Assembly (NCBI RefSeq): GCF_905475465.1
Contig: NC_062244.1
Coordinates: forward strand, 7,266,501 to 7,330,500
DNA: 64,000 nucleotides
Origin: Pieris napi
Lineage: Eukaryota; Arthropoda; Insecta; Lepidoptera; Pieridae
Direction of reading: 5' to 3'
Notes under the pieces: model-generated
What the model saw: the letters and a program-made list of their open reading frames with translations, nothing else
The model's database searches: none
What the model was told of the DNA's origin: nothing
Program-made: the position numbers and the translations under genes
In this document: piece after piece, positions 35,350 through 45,252 of the stretch
Numbering within the stretch: the first letter of the stretch is position 1
Layout: every line of letters begins with the position of its first letter

Positions 35350-36370
35350 TTTAAAATATTTCAATTTTCAATCACAACTCGATTCAAGCCGAAATTAGGC
35401 ACAAGGCGACTGCCGGGGCAACGTTTTATGTAAATCGAACATAGTACAATGTTATTGTTTGAAATTCAATTATCAGTTTGACTTAGACAATCAATTTTTT
35501 CAACTTTTTGTTTTTATTTCTTCAATAAATACAATGTTGCTATTGCCGCAAAAAAATTACAATTTTAAAATACTGAGAAAGTAAGAGTAAGAAAATACTT
35601 CAAGTTTAATTTCGGTCAAAACCCGTAGTCGAGCCATAAATCTAAGTCAGAAAGATGGACGGTACAGGTAGGTCACGTCGGAGAGTTTCGCACTTCGCAG
35701 TACCTATTGCTGTTGTTTGCTCGCCACCTTCTAATCTCAATCCTGACCAAGTCACCAATCCTCCGTCCTCAGACCTCGCAGTTTAATTCAGTATTCACCA
35801 GTCACCATATAGACGTTCAACCGGTCAACACTCTTCCCTCTATAAAATAATAAAACACATACACAGACTACGTCTAGAGCACACAGGAAACGACTGTTTT
35901 TACTATTCTGTGCTATATTCTCATTTCTCACATCGCCGTCATTTTTTTGCCACAGATCTATAAAATATTATCTATACCCTTAGATAAATTACTCATATAT
36001 GTGAGCACTACGTTGCTGACGGTAATACAAATATACTAAATATTTATAGTATATTTGTATTACCGTCTATATAAGGTAAAAGAGAGGTCTCTTTTTACTT
36101 AAAGAGTGCTCAATAAAAAGTAAAAGTTCAATGTTAATACTTGAAGTGAAATGTTTTACTGTGCAGCGGGAGAGTTGTAATTGGGAGAATTCAGTAGGAA
36201 AAATAACATCATAAGCAATAATGAAATAATTTATAACAAAGCAAACAAGATTTCTACAAGACTTCGCAATAGTAACAGCATCAAAAAATAAATAACAACC
36301 GTTACTAAGGTCATATTATATATGAAACAGGTTAAAATACGTTATATTTTATTTTAAAACCTCTCGTTGC
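35350..36370. other. RhoGAP 5' flank
   Basis: Probable promoter and 5' UTR region of the RhoGAP gene. A locally GC-richer part (about 35640-35850) without an ORF could hold the transcription start. No core promoter motif is clear enough to call. Confidence 0.4.
36018..36067. repeat. Perfect 21-bp inverted repeat
   Basis: Arms 36018-36038 and 36047-36067 are exact reverse complements with an 8-base AT loop. The repeat lies about 670 bp upstream of the RhoGAP start codon. Confidence 0.9.
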
Positions 36371-36379
36371 AGACCTATT

Positions 36380-38460
36380 TTTAATGATGAACTGTCTTAG
36401 CCCAGGCACTGACTTTGTGCTCCTGTGAAACTCGGGATTTTGAGCAAGTTTTAATGCAGCTTCCATTATCTATCCGTAAATTGAGCAAATCTCTTCGTAA
36501 AAAAACCCCGAACAGTTTAGTTAGCCACACCGAGTCCCTGGATTCTTCACTAGCAGCCACATGTGCTGTGCATATGCTATATCGTGGCTAAGTCTTCCTT
36601 TAACTAAGCCAGGATATAGCTCCTTCAGCATACATGCATCGTCGTATGGCATGGTCGCATGTCATCACTGTAACATTCAAATATTCCTATTTTGACATTT
36701 CTTTTATAACAAAAGCGAATGTCTGGTGTATACTGTAAATACCTTAAAGTCCTCTTAACCTTTAAGCTATCTGTATCTGTTGACTTTTCCAAGCTTCTAG
36801 AAGCTACACTTACAGCATAAGCTATATCCGGTCTTTTGCCAACCATGAGATATGCCAGAGCACCAACTACTGTAATTTTGAAGTATCGCGTTGTACAGCA
36901 TTATGTGCAACTTTTTCTTTGTTTATGGTCGTGAAAATTAGTATACAATTTACACTCTTTTATGCCGAAGCGTTTAAGTATCATTTTTAAATAAGATGAC
37001 TGTCTAATAACAATAGCAACTTCACCGGTTTCAATCTCAAAACAAGGTAATAAGAAGCTGGTTTAACCGGCATTTAAAACTCATCTTAAATTTCATCAAG
37101 AAATTCGTCAAAGAGTTCTTGGCTTGATGTTACAATAAGATCCTTATCCACGTAAGAAGCGACAATATTTTTTTTTCATCTATCTCTCGTCTAAACAAAA
37201 TGGGATGAGCCTCACTTACTTGGAAATCACGATCCTTAAATAAATCTAAAATTCTTTTATTCCAACACCTGCCCATTTCAATCTATAAAGACTCTTTTTT
37301 TTTGTTTAACTGGATGCGAAATACCTACTAACATGGTATGGCTTTTTAATTTATTGGAAAATTTACCAAAATCAAATTGAACCTGTCTATAGCCTTAATA
37401 CCTCTATAGCCGTCTATCATTTGCTATACTTATTCGTCATAAACACCATCCTCTCTAGATTCAAACAATTCTTCACTTTCATGATCATTATGTTCAACTT
37501 CCATTTCCACGACTTCAATCTCATCCGATTTTACATTATATTTATTTGAAACAATCTATAACTACATATCATCAATATCATATCCGATAAGTAAACACTT
37601 TTAAGGGCCGCAAACGTTAGAGTGAATTCTTTCACCTGGAGACGTTGCCATCTCTCTAACTCCAAATTTTATATTATGCTACTTTTCAAATATATATCCT
37701 TCATACAGGTCACCCGCATCTTTTGTCTTCAAATTCAGCTCTCTCTGTAAGATAATTCTAAGATGCCGTTTATCTTGGTGGCAAACCTTTCATAAATCTG
37801 TTATCTGCAGTGTGTCAAATGTATTTACGGCCACTGTGTGCGGTTTAATAGCACTACACTCAAGCTGCTATATCTCACCAAATCTCTGACTTTTTCCTAT
37901 TTACACAGCCTTTCCACTAATAATCATGGAATACGAATTTACTGTTGATTTGAAATACTTTTTGTATCTCTATGTTGAATAGCAAGTATATAAACGGACA
38001 GTATTACATTCCTTACTATTTATTACAAGTGACATTCAATCTCCTAAGTGTCCAACTTACTACAAAAGTAGCATTTGCAACTCCTAGTGTTTACTTTTTT
38101 GTCTCACTAGACGTCACCTTATTCGCTGTTTCTTTTACGTCTTATCCATAGCTTCCAAAGCTTATCCAATTCCATTTTCTAGGCTTCCTTCCATGGGCGT
38201 TCTTTAGCTCTTTCTCATGAGCACGTAACTATCCAGTGAAATTCTTAACAATTTTTATTTAGACAATCCAACTGTATCTTAATTTAAAATATTCCTCAGG
38301 CAGTGTATCAAACATTTTGTACACTAAAGAAAGTTCCGGTAGTACCGCGGTCATGCGGTATTGCCATGGTATCCGATTTGGAAGTGTAAATTATACTTAA
38401 CTCCATTTTATTTAACTCACAGTCATCAACTGGGCCTATAGGCCATAACTTCTTGAAGTG
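36380..38460 (-). mobile_element. Decayed Ty1/copia LTR retrotransposon
   Basis: Minus-strand fragments appear in copia order. From 38.1 kb down: a CCHC-like Gag knuckle (CYFC context), an integrase-like piece (GERIHSNVCGP, about 37.64 kb), an acidic linker, RT pieces (SLYRLK, WNKRILDLF, a degenerate YVDKDLIVTSS where YVDD is expected) and a final RPDIAYAVSVASRSLE block at about 36.8 kb. Stops and frameshifts break it repeatedly. No LTR pair was recognised, so boundaries are approximate. Confidence 0.75.
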
Positions 38461-39574
38461 GGAATGATTTTACTGGGCACTATGCGAGTTGTACATTTGA
38501 GGAATTCATAAAAATTAAAATACTTTTAATAAAAGATAATTCCGTTAACTCATTATTGTATTGTAAAGTAAAATTACGTTGTACCTTAGTAACGGTTATT
38601 TATTTTTTGATTCAGTTACTCTTGCGAAAACTTGTAGAAATCTCTTGCTTGAAATATTGTTATAAGAAAAATATTTATCCATTGCCAAAATAAAATATCG
38701 AAAATGAAGATCTCCTGAAAGCTAAGTTAGAAGTTGAAAGAAAAAATATATTACTTTAATTAACATAACCCAATAATTATTGACAAAAAATAAATCAGTC
38801 AGAATTGCTCTCTTTTAACTAATGTTAATTTCTTATGTTCGGTGCTATAAAAAGACATAGGTAGGCAAATTGTTAGAAAAGGTGGAAATAAAGTGAGTTA
38901 TTTTTATAAGGGGGTATAAAATATAAATGCGTATCGTTGTTACGCCCGGTAAAAAAAAATAAAACCCGTTCAAAACTGATGTTTTAAGTATATAAATATA
39001 ATTAGCATTTTCAATGGTAAACATTAACAAATTGTGTTATTAAGACTTAAAGAATTAAGTTTAATGACTTATTTACCTAAATAACTATTACCTAACAGTC
39101 TTAAGTACTTTGACCAATATTATTAATTTAAATGGTGATTGAATCAAATCATCACAGTATTTTAAAAGGTTTAAGGATATAATTATGTTAATAAGTTCAA
39201 TTAAATCCATGTATATTTATGTAGTTTTTATTTCATACTTAAATCTTCAAACATTTGAGGTAATAGGTATGAGAGTACAATACTTATTTAGCATTTAAAC
39301 ATCGAAAGCTTTACAAAAACCAAATTATATCAAAAAGTGGCAGCTTAGCTAAGTATATATATAAGAAATATCAATTGGACAAGACTTACTCATTAGTATG
39401 ATTCATTACTGTTATGAATTATACAGTGTTGACTAAAAGTATGTGCAATTATTATGATTTTTCCTATAGGATATATTTAAAACATTTACTAATTAAACAA
39501 CAACAGGGAATAAATAAATATGGTATAATTACTAAAATTCTATACAAAGTAAAATAATGTCACTGCATGATTCT
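38461..39574. other. Spacer between the copia remnant and SUCLG1
   Basis: AT-rich, without ORFs of interest. Its right part is the probable SUCLG1 3' UTR, with a minus-strand AATAAA at 39232-39227. Confidence 0.5.
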
Positions 39575-41778
39575 TTAAACAAGTTCCAATCGCTTCATTT
39601 CTTTTAACAACTCGGCACCCATTTTCGCAGGAGAGCGGGTGACGATAACATTTGCTTTCTCTAAAGCTTTAATTTTGTCCATGGCACCTCCCTTGCCACC
39701 TGATATGATTGCCCCAGCGTGACCCATGCGTCTACCAGGAGGTGCTGTCAAACCAGCAATGAATGATACCACCGGCTTAGCCTTTTGACCCTGAATAAAT
39801 TCACACAGTTAATAATTTAATATTAAGTTAAAATTATACAGCACACATTTCTACCAACACTAAAATCCATCATATTCAAGACTACTAATAATGTTGATAA
39901 TTTTTCTAATGAGTTTCTAAAATATAATTGAATAGTATGGAATAAAATGATTTAAGTCATGTAACTCTAAAATGCAATACTTTTAATATTGAATGTAATG
40001 CTTGACATGTTATAAAAACAAAAGTAACCTTGTTGCAGTTTCTTTCTTTACCTTGGTCTGTCAAAACAAAAAATAACAACTTATAAAATCTATTAAAGAC
40101 CACAAATACCAAACCTAACAAAAAATGTATATAAAAGAAAATATATTCTGATATGAAAAGATTTCTTATGATGTTTCAAAATGTTGTTTTTAAATCAGCA
40201 GGAATCCTTAATATTTAATACAATACTTGCATTCTTTACATTTATATGTCAAGTTTGTATTCTCGAATGAAGAGTAGTTCTACGCAACATGTTTACAAAT
40301 ACTTACGGTGTTGTTCTGGATAAGATATTCCGATGCTAACTCTTCTGCATTACCACCAATCTCTCCAATAAGAATGATTCCCTTGGTGTTAGGATCAGCA
40401 AGAAACACTTCTAAGCAATCAATGAAGTCTGTTCCATTGAAAGGATCACCACCAATACCAACACATAGTGTTTGGCCCAAGCCAGTCTGAAATAAAGATT
40501 TGATTATACTAGGTTTAGTGGCTCCGAAAAGATTTAGGCTAACTAGTTATCTAGTGTTACTCCAGTATCTTTACATTTAGTGCTGCGACTACTGTAATGA
40601 ATGCGGTGATTTGGGTTTGAGTATGTAGTTCAAGTTTGCTAGTCTAAGATTAATAACAAAATATGTATAAGCCATTTCCCAGATAGCATATATGCATATA
40701 TTTCTCAAGTTTTTACCTTTAATGAGTCATTTTGTGCCTACTAAACTGAATGATTATAAATTAATAATATGTTTTGTTTCCCTAACCCAACTTTGGCTTG
40801 CTTTTATTTTATAAAACAGACTGACATAATCTATTTCAAAGTCACATTTTATGTAATAATGTTAAATATTACCATAATTTATTTATTTGATTATCATATA
40901 ATACTTCTCAAGATCAAGGCTGTTGCATTGTAAATAGTATTGTCATTGTATATACTTTTGAGAGTATTTGTTCAATCTGTTACTATTAATTTGTTATGTT
41001 AAACATTACATTTACATTTTTTTTAAATAGTTTTTCTTACTATTGTTGTCTGATGTACAGCCTCATAGGTAAGTGTACCAGATCGGGAAACAACTCCGAT
41101 ACATCCAGACTTATGCACAGCTGCTGGCATGATGCCAATCTTGCACTTCTCAGGTGCTATTATACCAGGACAGTTAGGGCCTACCAGCCTGGTCTTGTTC
41201 TGTCGGAGTAGGGCATGCTTCACACGTACCATATCCTATAATTTACAAAAAAAACACTTCTGATTAAATTAACAAATCCAGTACAACAAACTTCTGTCAA
41301 CCATGAACTGATTCAGTGACAAGGGCTCAATTAAGATTTTTAGTATTGAGTCAAAAATTCTTGGAGATTCCAGTTAAAATAATGCAGCAATTACATTAAT
41401 AAGACAAATAGATTACATGTTGAGGTACTCCTTCAGTGATGCACACAACCAAAGGAACTTCAGCTTCAATTGATTCCATAATGGCTCCAGCTGCAGCTGG
41501 AGGTGGTACATAGATGACAGATGCTTGGGCACCAGTTTTCTCTTTTGCCTCTTTCACAGTTGCAAAGACTGGTTTACCCAGATGTTCTGTTCCAGCTTTT
41601 TTTGGTGATACACCACCAACAACATTAGTTCCATAATCAAGTGCCTGTTGACTATGGAATGTTCCTTGTTTGCCAGTAAAACCCTGCACTATGACTTTAG
41701 TTTCTTTTGTGAGTATTAAGTTTTTTCTAGTCTCAGTATACTGAGACTGAAATCTGACATTTCCAAGCATAAAACCAT
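39575..41778 (-). CDS. SUCLG1: Succinyl-CoA ligase alpha subunit (mitochondrial), 5' end incomplete
   Basis: The alpha subunit binds CoA and carries the phospho-histidine of the TCA-cycle enzyme that converts succinyl-CoA to succinate with GTP or ATP formation, in the mitochondrial matrix with a beta subunit. Exons in order: 41778-41417, 41235-41041, 40486-40307, 39790-39575 (TAA); all junctions after the first are phase 0. From the Met at 41770 this gives 314 aa, against about 346 in human, so about 30 N-terminal residues, the transit peptide, are missing. A good acceptor sits just upstream of 41778, so an upstream exon is expected. Motifs: GFTGKQGTFHSQQALDYG (CoA-binding fold), VGPNCPG, SRSGTLTYEAV, and MGHAGAIISGGKGG with the active-site His. 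Identification is firm. Confidence 0.95.
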
Positions 41779-41928
41779 CTGAAAAACATTGTTTTAGTTT
41801 GTAATTATTAGTTAACTATTATAAAACTTATCTGATGTACAAAAAAAAAGTATACTTATATCACATAGTAACTTCTCATTAGTAGCAAAAAATAAAATAT
41901 ATACGACTTTCCAATAGCACACATAGAT

Positions 41929-42154
41929 TATGAAGTTTACAGTTATTAAACATAAACGTTATATAAGCCCTTGTATGAAGTTTATATTGACCGTATGAAG
42001 TTAACAGTCTTGTAAGATAAACACTATATAAGCCCTTGTATGAAGTTTTATATCAACCTTATGAAGTTTTCAGTTTTTAAAGATAAACACTACATAAGGC
42101 CTTGTAAGAAGTTTTATACTGACCATATGAAGTTTACAGTTTTTAAAGATAAAC
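41929..42154. repeat. Tandem repeat, period about 65 bp, about 3.5 units
   Basis: Units begin at about 41929, 41993, 42059 and 42124, each opening with tatgaagtt and containing aagataaacactatataag or a variant. It lies in the probable first SUCLG1 intron. Confidence 0.8.
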
Positions 42155-43235
42155 CCTTCTATCATGTTATATTATATCAACCAAGGAAACATCTGCCATT
42201 ACTCGAGCCAAAATATGCTAGGATTAAAAATAAATGAACACCAAGAAAGATAAGGTATATTTATCAAAGGTTGAAGTGCAGTATATATTTACATCAAAAT
42301 ACATCTTATCAGTAACCACATTTGTCAGTTAAAATATGCTAAAAAAATCAACATAATTTTTATTTTTACCAAACGTATATACGTAACATTGACCATGAAG
42401 TAAATTTATGAATATAGGTACGAGACAGCCAATTAGTTATAGAGATGAATATTTTACAATACAGTACAGATACTCATGTTTTATACTATATTTTATGGGT
42501 TGGGTGTTAAATACCACCTCACGTTTTTGACGATACTAATTATCTAGGAGTGTCCGGGGGACCTTCATTGGAACACCTCCAAGTGAGTTTTGCTCCGGAA
42601 ACGCGTCTTAATATTTTTATAAAAAATTTAAAGTTTTGTGTAATGTATTAAAATTTGTAAACAATCCGCCATTTTCTACTTTTCTATTGGTTATAAGTGA
42701 TGTGACGTTCACTTAAAAAAATCGTGTTTTTAATTTATCGATTGTTAATAATCGTTTTATTTATCGATTATTTCCTCATTTTTGAAATTTAAAGTTATAG
42801 AATAATCAACATTGAAATTAACCTAATTTCGTGTTGATAGATTATAGGGTTCCGAAATTTTTTGAAATTATCGATACCTACTCGTCTGTATATTCTAATT
42901 AGTACTTGTATTTCATTGTTTGCAACTTTCTATATTATTTAATTTCTACTAGAATAAAGTGTTTACTTTAATATCCAAAAAGTACCCAAAACCGAATCAG
43001 AGCACCCCACTATCCACGTGGTCTTGTCTGTCTTACCCCTAGAGTGTATATAAATAATCGGAGGCGCGGAGGAAGAGCAGCCCCCACCCGCTGTAACAAA
43101 GCACAGGCATTATGAAAGCTGTAGCGGCTGAGGCTGGTCGCCGAAGGCGACCAAAAAGCCGAGGTTGCGGAGGCTTGAATAAAATGCCTGTGCTTTGGTA
43201 CGCAAGGGTGGAGGGGCTGCATTTCCCGTAGCGCC

Positions 43236-43672
43236 GGAGCTGTCCACAAAAACAAATATTATTTAGATTGGTTAGGTTAGAGTTAGTATATGAATATTTG
43301 GTCGCCGAAGGCGACCAGGACGCCGAGAAGCCGAGGCTTGAATAAACAATTACTATTTAGATCGGAGCTGTCCACAAAAAAAAATATTATTTAGATTGGT
43401 TAGGTTAGAGTTAGTATATGAATATTTGGTCGCCGAGAAGCCGAGGCTTGAATAAACAATTACTATTTAGATCGGAGCTGTCCACAAAAACAAATATTAT
43501 TTAGATTGGTTAGGTTAGAGTTAGTATATGAATATTTGGTCGCCGAAGGCGACCAGGACGCCGAGAAGCCGAGGCTTGAATAAACAATTACTATTTAGAT
43601 CGGAGCTGTCCACAAAAACAAATATTATTTAGATTGGTTAGGTTAGAGTTAGTATATGAATATTTGGTCGCC
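43236..43672. repeat. Tandem array, 128-bp unit, about 3.4 copies
   Basis: Units start (ggagctgtccac) at 43236, 43364, 43474 and 43602. Periods are 128, 110 and 128; the short unit lacks 18 bp containing 'aaggcgaccaggacgcc'. Units are almost identical, and each has a palindromic ggtcgccgaaggcgacc core and 'ttggttaggttagagttag'. It lies inside the composite inverted-repeat element. Confidence 0.9.
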
Positions 43673-43963
43673 GAATTTTCAATTATTTTTAATATTAAAA
43701 TCGAATACAAAAATCGATTTTCACTTTAAAAAAAATCGATTATTTTTCACATCCCTATTAATTTTATAAACTTAATCGGCCATTTTGAATGTGGTTTATG
43801 CTAGACTAGCGGTAATTAGTTTTACAGTGCAAAGTTTACTTTATAAATCAGTTTCTTTTTTATTTTCACGTGAAAGTGCGTTATTTTATTTGCATTTTTT
43901 GAAACTTGGCTTTACATACATAATCAACACTGATTTCTCGCAATCATTTTCAGATTTATAGTG

Positions 43964-44119
43964 ATGGCGTCTACAAGTTTTACTCGTGAAAATGATTTTG
44001 AGGACGATGGGTCCGTTGTGAATCGTGACTTGAATAGTGAGGAAGTGATCACATTTTCCGGAGCAAAACTCACTTGGAGGTGTTCCAATGAAGGTCCTCC
44101 GAGACTCCTAAATAATTAG
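43964..44119 (+). CDS. Short ORF (51 aa) in composite element, function unknown
   Basis: The ORF starts MASTSFTRENDFEDDGSVV, has an acidic N-terminus, and ends inside the right inverted repeat with RLLNN and TAG. A splice-acceptor-like ttttcag lies 14 bases before the ATG. It may be the truncated first exon of a former transposase. I recognise no domain. Confidence 0.35.
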   Translation: MASTSFTRENDFEDDGSVVNRDLNSEEVITFSGAKLTWRCSNEGPPRLLNN

Positions 44120-44157
44120 TATCGTCAAAAAAGTGCGATGGTATTCAAAACTGTTAC

Positions 44158-44180
44158 CGAATCCGGAACGGGACAGCCAT
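44158..44180 (-). CDS. Candidate SUCLG1 first coding exon (MAVPFRIR), unproven
   Basis: The minus strand has ATG GCT GTC CCG TTC CGG ATT CG followed by GTAACA, a usable donor. The basic/hydrophobic start would suit a mitochondrial presequence. However, it ends in phase 2, whereas exon 41778 needs a phase-1 donor, so it works only with a further small exon in between. Listed as a lead. Confidence 0.2.
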
Positions 44181-44569
44181 TATTTTATGTGAAGAAAAGA
44201 TATATTTTTAAAATTTTAACTACTGACACTGACAACCACAGCCATTACGTAATGACGTGATTTAGCATTAGACAAGAATAATATTTTTTGAGTATAGACT
44301 ACAGAAATGGGTCTAACTCTAGACAGTTGTCAAGCAAGAGAATAGATAATATTATATATTGCACATATCACATAGAAAGCAGGTGGAAAGATAATTCATA
44401 TGAATAGAAAGATGATTAAAATTATCACAAATCAATTATCACCTCCTAAACGAGTTGAAAAACCAATAACCCTGTATAATATTTTTTTTTTCAATCACTA
44501 TCGTAAAATGTTACAAACAAATTAGAAAAAAGAAGCTATATGAAAAATTAAACACGCCACTTCGACAAG

Positions 44570-44960
44570 GCTAAACATCATCCCAACCCGTTGTTATGTA
44601 AAACTAAAAGCATCAGCTATTATCCCTTCCCGACAAAAAAAAGGCTCGTAGGAGGCCCCGACACACACTAACGGATCCGGACGATCCAATTACCGTAGCT
44701 AACAATATATTAAAAGCCGCCCGCGCGGCCAATAATAATAATCAAAATCAGATTAGAGTAAACAAACCGCCTTCACCGGCGAAGGCGAGGACCTTTACTT
44801 CGTACTTCGCTCACTCCAGTGAGCTTCCGTCCTGCCCTTCAGGCGATTGACCACCCCGTGACGGCCCAAGCCAAGGGTCCGAGTCTCACAGGAGACGCCT
44901 TTACGCTCGTCAAAACAGCCCGAGTTGGGCTGTAGCCTGTAAGCGAGATTCCTTTCAAAA
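44570..44960 (-). repeat. GC-rich block, probable repeat fragment
   Basis: A locally GC-rich stretch with 'gcctgaagggcaggacgg' (minus) and 'ggtcctcgccttcgccggtg' and a run of A at one end. It is unlike its flanks. I suspect a retroelement fragment but no second copy is in the window. Confidence 0.4.
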
Positions 44961-45252
44961 AAAAAATTGATAGTGTCAATTGACAATTCACAAGTCACAA
45001 CTGTCATTAATCAGTTCTTTTTTTTGATCTTGTGTGGTGAAGAGTATTCTATATTTATTAATAATATAATATATATTACATATATATATACAATAATATA
45101 GTGGTCTTTGTTGTGAGTGTACGTTGAGCGTTTTTATTGGTTTATTTATTGTTTTCAATAAGTTTAGTTCTAAAGTCTAAACTGAAAAGCCACGTATATT
45201 CTGATAATAACTAAACTGTTTAGAGTTTTTTTCGTAATTTACAAAAGTAGAA
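44961..45252. promoter_or_regulatory. GMPPB 5' flank / promoter region
   Basis: Short AT-rich interval with TA repeats between the GC-rich block and the GMPPB start codon. It must include the GMPPB 5' UTR and proximal promoter. No specific element can be called with confidence. Confidence 0.4.

Larger units (their letters stand above)
42511..44146. mobile_element. Composite element with long terminal inverted repeats and internal minisatellite
   Basis: About 90-bp inverted repeats at 42511-42601 and 44055-44146 share 'ttgacgatactaattat' and 'aacacctccaagtgagtttt' with few mismatches. Between them are AT-rich DNA, a GC-rich block (43080-43230), a 128-bp tandem array and a short ORF that starts in the right half and reads through the right inverted repeat. 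This has the structure of a DNA transposon derivative. The superfamily could not be assigned and no target duplication is certain. Confidence 0.7.

Noticed and set aside
43236..43672. CRISPR-like spacing of repeats
   Set aside because: The repeats are a head-to-tail 128-bp minisatellite in a eukaryotic genome, with no variable spacers.
44795..45007. Minus-strand ORF of 70 codons as a gene or SUCLG1 first exon
   Set aside because: It lies in a GC-rich probable repeat block, has no donor in a fitting phase and no similarity that I recognise.
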